A stretch of 64,000 nucleotides of DNA from Sipunculus nudus. Its lineage: Eukaryota; Annelida; Sipuncula; Golfingiida; Sipunculidae. The notes below the pieces were generated by a model. That model was not told the DNA's origin. It did not search any database and saw only the letters and a program-made list of their open reading frames with translations. The translations under genes and the position numbers were made by a program. Within the stretch, counting starts at the first letter, position 1; the number at the start of each line of letters is the position of its first letter. Shown here in pieces: positions 59,201 to 64,000 of this stretch. The stretch is taken from positions 50,296,714 to 50,360,713 of the forward strand of contig CM049320.1 of NCBI GenBank assembly GCA_026874595.1. The letters run 5' to 3'.

Positions 59201-60512
59201 TTAATAAACTGGTATCATTCAACCATACATAACGTATCATAAGTTTATTATATTTTGCGATCCTCCCCCCCCCCATCCTGCCCCCTAGAAAAAGCAGTTC
59301 AACAGTCCAGTTTGACGAAAGAAATGTTCGGACACGTAATTGTCATCTAGGAAAGAAATGCTTTTCATCCACTTAAAGGAATGAAATCATTGTGCATCAT
59401 ACTTTAAATCAGATCAACGAAAACAAATATTCTCATAAATAAGCACAGATTTTATAAGCATAGTTTCTATTTTAATTTTCTTTCAGAATGTAAAATTACA
59501 CGAACTGGACGCGAGTACGCAGGAAAAATCTCTCGTACGCAGGCAGGTCGAACATGTCAGAGATGGGACGCTCAATGGCCTCACAAGCATTTTAACGACG
59601 CCGCCTCTCAGTTTCCAGATGTGACCTTGGCTCAAGCTGAAAATTTCTGTCGTAACCCTGACGGCGAAGAGAAAGGACCCTGGTGTTACACAACATATGC
59701 ATTGGACAGATGGGACTTTTGCCGGGTGCCAATGTGTCGTCAGTACTATACTACTATTACCTCTGTTTAATTTTGGCATTAAGTTTATAATATTTATTCT
59801 TTTGTATGTCCTTTAGCTCTCGGAAAATTAATAAGCCAGTTAGATTATATAATGGCAACACATAAATACATCTTCGTTTAATACATTTTCAAATAACTCG
59901 TTTAAAAAGGCGTGAAATAAGTTAGATTAGTGATTTAAAAAAAGTTATAAATGTTACCAAAAACATTCCTGTTAAGTTCAAAAAGGAATAATTTATTGTA
60001 ATGATCGTTCAATACTCAATAAAGAAAAAGGTTATGGAAATAAGCATACATTTACTTTCTATATTGCAGTGGACAGTATGATTCCAAAAGAAAAACCGCC
60101 TTATACCACGACAACTCATGGTACAACAGCAGCCAGAACTACAGAAGCTTTGGAATTAAAGAATACAGTTGTAACTCCTTCTGTCTCTCCGTTTAAAGTG
60201 GGTAACCACACTTCTCTTGCAAGCACTTACATATCAAAAACGAGCGATGCACCAACACGCAGACCGGATCGAGAAGAGGACAAAACACACAGAAGGGCAT
60301 CTTCAACCTCTAAACCAGCTTTCCACGAAACTGTCCCTGAGCGTCAGACATCGGAGTTTTCTACAGTTGAGTACGTAGGAATAGGTGGAGGCTCGACGAT
60401 TTTAATCATTATTGGAATGATTTATATCGCTGGATTTGTGCTCAAAAGGCAGAAACAAAGAGTAACAGTGCACCTAACAGGTGACAGTGCTTCCAGTCGT
60501 CGCTATGTTTAA
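46777..60512 (+). CDS. Five-kringle type I membrane protein, nine coding exons
   Basis: Predicted product of about 585 residues, probably at the cell surface: signal peptide 1-20, kringles at 22-104, 105-185, 186-255, 271-354 and 355-438, a 15-residue linker 256-270, a Thr/Ser-rich stalk 439 to about 540, one transmembrane helix about 541-563 and a 22-residue basic cytoplasmic tail. Each kringle keeps six cysteines and the NPxxxxxGPWCY core. Every internal exon is phase 1 at both ends, the usual symmetric module class of extracellular domains. There is no protease, WSC, CUB, Frizzled or kinase domain, so it is not plasminogen-, Kremen- or ROR-like. Kringles generally bind proteins or lysine-type ligands; the partner here is unknown. 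Exons: 46777-46792, 47467-47514, 47868-48116, 49240-49482, 50438-50647, 52564-52608, 52846-53097, 59487-59738, 60070-60512. Confidence 0.85.
47467..47514 (+). CDS. Kringle gene exon 2: hydrophobic core of signal peptide
   Basis: Encodes ALFYLLSGIVACAAQ after a T-rich acceptor. The acceptor is NAGNAG (CCAGCAG), so one Ala may be present or absent. Ends CAAG/GTACAT in phase 1, matching the next kringle exon. An upstream stop in frame shows the ATG lies in another exon. Confidence 0.75.
47868..48116 (+). CDS. Kringle gene exon 3: kringle 1
   Basis: Complete kringle with cysteines in C-IYS, C-QRW, C-RNP, C-YTS, C-GIG and PC. Core reads YCRNPDNSPDGPWCYTSDP. In the usual lysine-binding D-x-D position it has D-N-S, so lysine binding is doubtful. 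Phase 1 at both ends. Confidence 0.92.
48205..48345. repeat. Interspersed repeat, 'GACCACC' family
   Basis: AATTAAGACCAATTTCTTGG, AATACGACCACCCC, AATTACGACCACTTTGATCA and a terminal GGGGTTCAACTGTA match the family seen at 1.2 and 2.0 kb. It lies just inside the intron after kringle 1. Confidence 0.55.
49240..49482 (+). CDS. Kringle gene exon 4: kringle 2
   Basis: Six cysteines: DCKTTHTG, RCQYW, YCRNPDNEKGPWCYR, WDYC and PAC. Carries D-N-E plus the aromatic W-D-Y before the fifth cysteine, closer to a working ligand pocket than kringle 1. Phase 1 at both ends. Confidence 0.92.
49965..50040 (-). repeat. Fragment of 'GACCACC' interspersed repeat
   Basis: Contains CCAATACGACCACCAGAGAC and TCAGGTGGTCTTATAATAGA. 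Partial copy inside an intron of the kringle gene. Confidence 0.45.
50202..50248 (+). repeat. (TA)n microsatellite
   Basis: About 23 TA units without interruption, in the intron before kringle 3. Confidence 0.95.
50438..50647 (+). CDS. Kringle gene exon 5: kringle 3 (short)
   Basis: Only 70 residues against 81-84 in the others; the segment between the second and third cysteines is shortened (CRRWESPEYGLMAHTNRCWN). All six cysteines remain, with PDGPWCYTTDPDVEKESCDV and PRC. Ends TGTT/GTGAGT in phase 1. Confidence 0.9.
51573..52396 (+). mobile_element. Solo LTR of the Gmr1-like retrotransposon family
   Basis: Begins TGTTACAG and ends CGTAACA, flanked by GTAT on both sides (51569-51572 and 52397-52400), a 4 bp target duplication. 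Aligns with the 3' LTR at 57831-58643 through GCTGTGACAGTGGTGGTATC, 'AAGAATAAATTATA', 'CATTTCACGCTGCCTAGTGT' and TCTGTTGATATTAGGT. No internal sequence, as expected after LTR-LTR recombination. Open frames here are not genes. Confidence 0.85.
52564..52608 (+). CDS. Kringle gene exon 6: 15-residue linker with GC donor
   Basis: Exon of 45 nt after TTTGTTTTCAG, reading YFSKQKDPVFDHNPR in the gene frame, phase 1 at both ends. The only phase-compatible donor is AGAG/GCAAGT, a GC-AG intron with otherwise perfect consensus. It may be skipped without changing the frame, joining kringles 3 and 4 directly. Confidence 0.6.
52846..53097 (+). CDS. Kringle gene exon 7: kringle 4
   Basis: 84 residues, six cysteines: ECKVGQRYNSYSG, TCQRWDSQRPHAHRF, YCRNPDNSTDGPWCYTTDP, EACPVKHC. 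The D-N-S motif replaces D-x-D, as in kringle 1. Phase 1 at both ends. Confidence 0.92.
53157..53345 (+). repeat. Truncated 5' LTR
   Basis: Begins TGTTACAGGTGTCTG like the 3' LTR, has an internal 30 bp duplication (TTTTATTGTGAGCTGTTGAC), then passes directly into gag-like sequence. About 600 bp of LTR, the primer binding site and the start of gag are missing, so an internal deletion is likely. Confidence 0.7.
53346..54050 (+). pseudogene. Retrotransposon gag remnant
   Basis: Reads WPKENWTMLLQSVLTGMARE and 'LILKGYELVPEAYRQKFRN' then runs into repeated in-frame stops. Further on, CNYSKKEGHLISHC is a zinc knuckle whose second Cys has become Ser. Typical of Ty3/gypsy gag; clearly non-functional. 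Confidence 0.7.
54430..54740 (+). pseudogene. Retrotransposon aspartic protease remnant
   Basis: NLRDTGLSQTLMLANTLPF contains the catalytic DTG. After a break the frame resumes as HLKSDFISGNITLGI, a segment typical of this protease group. A frameshift and a stop separate the parts. Confidence 0.6.
54800..56150 (+). pseudogene. Retrotransposon integrase remnant
   Basis: From about 55110: zinc-binding HEASLSGHLGINKTYQKVSK followed by NCKSCH; core IIVDCVGPLPKTKSGHEYLL with the first catalytic Asp; a damaged stretch in which the second catalytic Asp region is lost; YSSSPYHPESQGALEHLNQT with the catalytic Glu position changed by context; and a C-terminal GEKVLALLPIPGRPLHARYF then GPNIV, a GPY/F-like module. 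Two frameshifts and stops at 55291 and 55439. Confidence 0.8.
56298..57010 (+). pseudogene. Retrotransposon reverse transcriptase remnant
   Basis: KQHPYRLNHEKQTYLQDEVQ opens the domain; TDYRKLNSVTKTD-like sequence near 56620 is in a second frame; VTPHGLYQYKIMPFGMNNSP and YFDDLIMYSDTWEEHL carry the palm motifs, the latter with the YxDD box. A stop interrupts the segment before VPLTERAKEVSAF and frameshifts divide the domain. Confidence 0.85.
57250..57696 (+). pseudogene. Retrotransposon RNase H remnant
   Basis: FVGAPDLSVPLKLAVDANVT contains the first Asp; after one stop, NYSTIEKECLALILALQHFE supplies the Glu, VFSDHKPLMFINKLKCKNQR the second Asp, and HIKGKDNVLADSLWRCL the last. It ends the coding region; the polypurine tract starts 125 bp later. 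Confidence 0.85.
57821..57830 (+). promoter_or_regulatory. Polypurine tract
   Basis: GTAGGGGGAG immediately before the TGTTACAG start of the 3' LTR; primer site for plus-strand DNA synthesis in LTR elements. Confidence 0.75.
57831..58643 (+). repeat. 3' LTR of the Gmr1-like element
   Basis: 813 bp, TGTTACA...TGTAACA termini. Contains AAGAATAAATTATA with an AATAAA poly(A) signal near 58485. Roughly colinear with the solo LTR upstream over its last 500 bp, with clear substitutions and small indels, so the two insertions are not recent duplicates of each other. Confidence 0.88.
58644..59486. other. Intron sequence before kringle 5
   Basis: No exon-like frame. A C-rich run (CTCCCCCCCCCC) lies near 59265. 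Confidence 0.5.
59487..59738 (+). CDS. Kringle gene exon 8: kringle 5
   Basis: 84 residues with six cysteines: ECKITRTGREYAGK, TCQRWDAQWPHKHF, FCRNPDGEEKGPWCYTTYAL, DRWDFCRVPMC. D-G-E and the R-W-D-F stretch resemble the lysine-binding kringles of plasminogen (Asp pair, Arg-Trp), making this the best candidate for ligand binding. Ends TGTC/GTCAGT in phase 1. Confidence 0.92.
60070..60512 (+). CDS. Kringle gene exon 9: stalk, transmembrane helix and tail
   Basis: 147 residues. A Thr/Ser/Pro-rich stretch (TTTTHGTTAARTTEAL) suits O-glycosylation, with one N-x-T sequon (NHT). VGIGGGSTILIIIGMIYIAG and FVL form the single transmembrane segment; KRQKQRVTVHLTGDSASSRR then YV is the cytoplasmic end, with basic residues right after the helix (positive-inside). 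Stop is TAA. Confidence 0.9.
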
Positions 60513-60680
60513 GATGCGTAGGTTGTACTTATAAATGGTTGATTCTGTTACCGTTGGTAAAGCTCAGTAACCGACTTTATATTCATGTCTGATATTTTAA
60601 AGTTTGATCAAACAGGCTTGGGGACAAATTCAGTGCTATCATATCATAATAAAGAATCATACTATGATGTTGCAATATTA
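60513..60680 (+). other. Kringle gene 3' UTR (predicted)
   Basis: Short noncoding stretch between the stop codon and an AATAAA at 60648-60653, followed by T-rich sequence. Longer forms cannot be excluded. Confidence 0.45.
60648..60653 (+). terminator. Probable poly(A) signal of the kringle gene
   Basis: AATAAA 136 nt after the stop codon, followed by GATGTTGCAATATTATATTC. Plausible but the downstream element is weak. Confidence 0.45.
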
Positions 60681-60756
60681 TATTCTAAGACAATCAAGTT
60701 ATATTTTACATTATACACATGTTATAGGTGGCAAATGGACATGCATTTTGCAATTT

Positions 60757-60760
60757 CATA

Positions 60761-60795
<35 letters not shown>

Positions 60796-60796
60796 A
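60757..60796 (+). repeat. (TA)n-rich microsatellite
   Basis: TATATATGTATATATACATATATATA pattern, interrupted once by TG and once by CA. Confidence 0.9.
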
Positions 60797-62017
60797 GAAA
60801 GGCATACATATAAAGACGGACTTGACTGATGATGATAATAGAGACTGGGCTCAGGTTTATCTACGGTGGGTCTTGAAGGAATGGCCGACTGTTGTTGTCT
60901 TCTCTGTCATCGGCGCGGGGTGAGTGTGATCCCTTTAACATTGTTCCTCGGCTTTTCGCCAGCTTGCACTGATGTTTACTTGAGTTACCTGGCTTCATCC
61001 AATGTTTAACTACTTAAGCAATGAACAATATCTCCTTGCAAAATGGTCCCAATAATCAACAAAGTGACATATTTAAGCACTTTACGGTGGAGAATGAGCG
61101 CCTCAGAATTCTGCGACTAGAGCTACTTTTTTTTCTTTTCACGTTAGATAAAGGAAATCCATGCCTGGATAGAAATATTTATACACATATTGACACACAT
61201 ATATATAAACTTTATTAAACCAGATATCATTAGTATTTATATATTCAAATAGGCCTTCAGATTAGTAGAATCCCCATGAAAACTATCTTTGATTAAGATT
61301 TGTTTATAATGAATGGTAGTTATCCCTTATTTGCCTTTGATGATGCATTCAAATTTCAAAATTAAAACATAAAAACATTAGCTTTCTTGAAAGTGTTTTA
61401 TCAGTGTTATGGGGACCAATGTATCTTTAAACCTAGAATTCTTTATCTTAGTGCATGTTCCCTCTCTCTGGCAAATGTTCACCGCTTTGAAACTGCTTTC
61501 AGTGTGATTATTGAATTATATGGCACTTATATGCAACATGTTTGAGAAAACTGGGTTTTAATGCCAATGAAATATTGCATGCTATGATAACCGCCCGGCG
61601 CAACCCGCGGTTTGGCCTTATTCCGTGAATTCATTGTTGAAACCGTCATACATTTTTCCATAAGCAAACTGATTATAGAACCATTCTTGCTATGGCGAGA
61701 ATGATTATATATTGAAGAAGTGATGTCAATTTTCACAAAACGAGTGATTTGCTTGGTACTAACACTGACGTCTATGTTGCGTCACAAATTAAACGATTTT
61801 CTCCCGGTCACATGATTGCCATATCAAAACAAAAATGTCAATGAGAAATAAGTCTTAACATTTCCTGCCGAATGATAACAGAAAATGTGAATTATGCTAT
61901 TTTATTTCTCACTGCCCGACGATTACACCTGTGACTAATAACTGACATGTCCCAAAATCTGTTTATATTAATATGCAAAGCGTCGTTGAGATAAAGATTC
62001 CTATAAATATTTACGAA

Positions 62018-62265
62018 TTTCCAGCTGGACGACGCTTAGTTTGGTTTTTAAAGTCAAACCCCTATTTTTTACATTACACTCTAAATAACCTGTAAATGTA
62101 CACCTTTAAAACCTGTTATTTAAAGAATATATGTATATAAGTATATATAGGAATTTCCAGCTCAAGGACGCTGTGTTTGGTTTTGAAGGTAAAACCCCGC
62201 CTTTTACATTACACTTTAAATTACCTGTAAATGTAAACCTGTAGAAACCTGATATTAAAACAATG
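62018..62265 (+). repeat. Direct duplication of about 110 bp
   Basis: Two copies (62018-62130 and 62153-62265) share GAATTTCCAGCT, GGACGCTTAGTTTGG-like sequence, TTTTTACATTACACT and 'AAATNACCTGTAAATGTA'. Roughly 80-85 % similar by eye. Non-coding. Confidence 0.65.
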
Positions 62266-62489
62266 AATGCCTCTATATTTAGCTAAACTAAACCATTCTT
62301 CGGTTAAGTATCCTTACATATACTGTCAAACGTGTCTATAGATGTAAACAATCCAGTCATTTAATACATATATGAATCAAGATGTTTGCATGTCTGCATG
62401 ACATCAGTGTTTTCATTAAACACTTACTATATAAAAACCTATTCATTTAAAATAAAATCAAACCTATGTTCCCCAGTGACGAGGGTTCA

Positions 62490-62490
<1 letters not shown>

Positions 62491-62557
<67 letters not shown>
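62491..62557 (+). repeat. (TA)n microsatellite, about 33 units
   Basis: Uninterrupted TA dinucleotides; the Ile-Tyr open frame over it is an artefact. Confidence 0.95.
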
Positions 62558-62560
<3 letters not shown>

Positions 62561-64000
62561 GCCAAGTTAGTCTGTCTTGGTAAGCTTGATAAGATAAAAC
62601 AAATTACTGTTTTCTATTGAGTAACGAACTTAAAATGATGCGAGCTTTATGATAATTGCGTATCCTTATTCAGGTATGACAAGTCGACCGTTCGATTTGA
62701 TTTATAAGCTCTGATGCGGCCATGTTCAATTGTTACATTCCCAAAATGCTACTGGTTGAAAAGACATACTGGTTGATATAGCTGATATGTTTATGCGTAT
62801 ATTAATGCGATTACATGTTGAATATAGGGCCTTCAATGTAATGTAAATAAACAAAAAATAATTTATCTCACAAGACCAGATAAAATTGAATGTGTACACT
62901 GAATGTAAAATATATTATAGTATATATGATAATAATTAATAATTATTATATTAATAATATTAATAAATATTTAATATGATAACAATAATAAGTTATTGTT
63001 ATCAGTATTATATATATGTATTGACAAATATACAAGAAGCCATTTATTTTATTTGGTACTACTTTCTATATAATTAACAATGCCCACATAAACTCTAGCT
63101 AATATCCCCAAATAATTTTGGTACCCTAATCAATATTTTGCAGCTTTCATTTATCAATCATCTTTAGCGTATCCGACAAAGTCAGCAAGTCATCATATAT
63201 TTGACTATATTTTACGAACCATGCATTGGTAGTGAAGAATGTTATCCAAGTTTTGTGTGACGAGGATTCAAAACATGTATTTTATATGTTTTTATTTTAA
63301 GAAAGTCTATTCTTTGAATAAAGTTTTATTCTCTGATGCGTCCCTGATGGCAGAAAGGTGATTAATTGAGTGTGTAACACGATCAGTTTTCATGAATAAT
63401 ACACAAATATGAAAAACGTCCACTGTATAAGCTTGAAAGAAATATTTTATATGTAATAAATGAAAGGGGAATGTAGAAAGTAAGAGCTTTTGTGACATAC
63501 CTTGGTTGACAATATAAAAAATAATTCAATTCACCGTTCTAGACATTGAAAGTTGTATGTAAAATGATACTGAAAGTGTGAGTTCTCCTTGAATAAAATC
63601 ATTAGGGTCTTGTTATAACATTTCTTTAAATTCACGTATAGAACTTTGTCAGTTTTTATATTCACTACATGATTTGTATTTTGTCACCATGTTTCAAATG
63701 ATCTATAGTATTGCTTGCATACAGTCTATTTACGCAAAGAGTATGAGTATGCACAGAAGCTGGTTTGAATTCCTTTCATATAAAAAAATTACATCATGCA
63801 AATTATTTACACACCTGAACAAATGCTGGCTATAAACTGTAATTTTATCAAAGGGTAGACGAACATCTAGAAAGCAGTTCATCGGGTATCCAGTGTGATT
63901 TCTATTTAATATTAAGGTTTAATAAATTATATAGCTCGGGCTTCACAAAGCACCCAAAGTCTTGTTTGACAAGGCAAATGATCCCAGTGCATAACAGTTC

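Larger units (their letters stand above)
60800..64000. other. Intergenic, AT-rich, no gene recognised
   Basis: No coding frame has splice or family support on either strand. The stretch holds a direct duplication near 62.1 kb, an AT microsatellite at 62.5 kb and several TAATAATAAT-rich segments (62920-63010). Confidence 0.5.

Noticed and set aside
60604-60813. Overlapping 69-70 codon frames after the kringle stop codon
   Set aside because: They end in a TA microsatellite (Tyr-Ile repeats) and lie in the predicted 3' UTR.
61560-61740. GCGCAACCCGCGGTTTGG sequence resembling the Helitron-like end
   Set aside because: The resemblance is limited to a few bases; no hairpin-CTAG terminus or A/T junction could be found.
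1-64000. CRISPR arrays, operons or a bacterial-type system
   Set aside because: The window is clearly an intron-rich animal genome; the regular tandem repeats are minisatellites, not spacer arrays.

Overview
This 64 kb window is from an animal nuclear genome. It is AT-rich, its genes are broken into many short exons by GT-AG introns of roughly 0.3 to 2.2 kb, and it is crowded with interspersed repeats. A complete vigilin gene, kringle exons, repeats with 'TAAGACCACC'-type and 'GGTGACCTTGACC'-type cores, and an LTR retrotransposon suggest a lophotrochozoan, most likely a mollusc such as a bivalve. The taxon is inferred; no search was run.

Layout. 1-9.2 kb: no convincing complete gene. It holds a possible last exon of an upstream plus-strand gene (about 1.1 kb), a possible poly(A) signal near 4.92 kb, a minisatellite and a block of degenerate repeats. 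9.2-34.4 kb: vigilin/HDLBP, plus strand, with 21 coding exons reconstructed here into one open frame of about 1257 residues and 15 KH modules, a noncoding 5' leader and a 1.2 kb 3' UTR. 34.4-46.7 kb: intergenic, with several repeat families, a minisatellite, a SINE-like element, a 312 bp Helitron-like element and a 977 bp hAT-like element with an 8 bp target duplication. 46.7-60.7 kb: a plus-strand gene of nine coding exons for a predicted type I membrane protein of about 585 residues (signal peptide, five kringles, Thr/Ser-rich stalk, one transmembrane segment, 22-residue tail). Two of its introns carry related LTR insertions: a solo LTR with a 4 bp target duplication, and a decayed Ty3/gypsy-type element whose integrase lies upstream of reverse transcriptase (Gmr1-type order). 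60.7-64 kb: AT-rich intergenic sequence with microsatellites and a short direct duplication.

The most unusual observation is in vigilin: at four separate exon-intron borders the splice site itself has been tandemly duplicated into the adjacent intron or leader (one donor-derived array and three acceptor duplications). For the donor array and the two coding-exon acceptor sets checked, use of a decoy would cause early termination; for the 5' leader it would add a short upstream ORF. The two genes share a strand but there is no sign of a functional link between them: vigilin is an RNA-binding KH scaffold, the kringle protein is a cell-surface or secretory-pathway protein.
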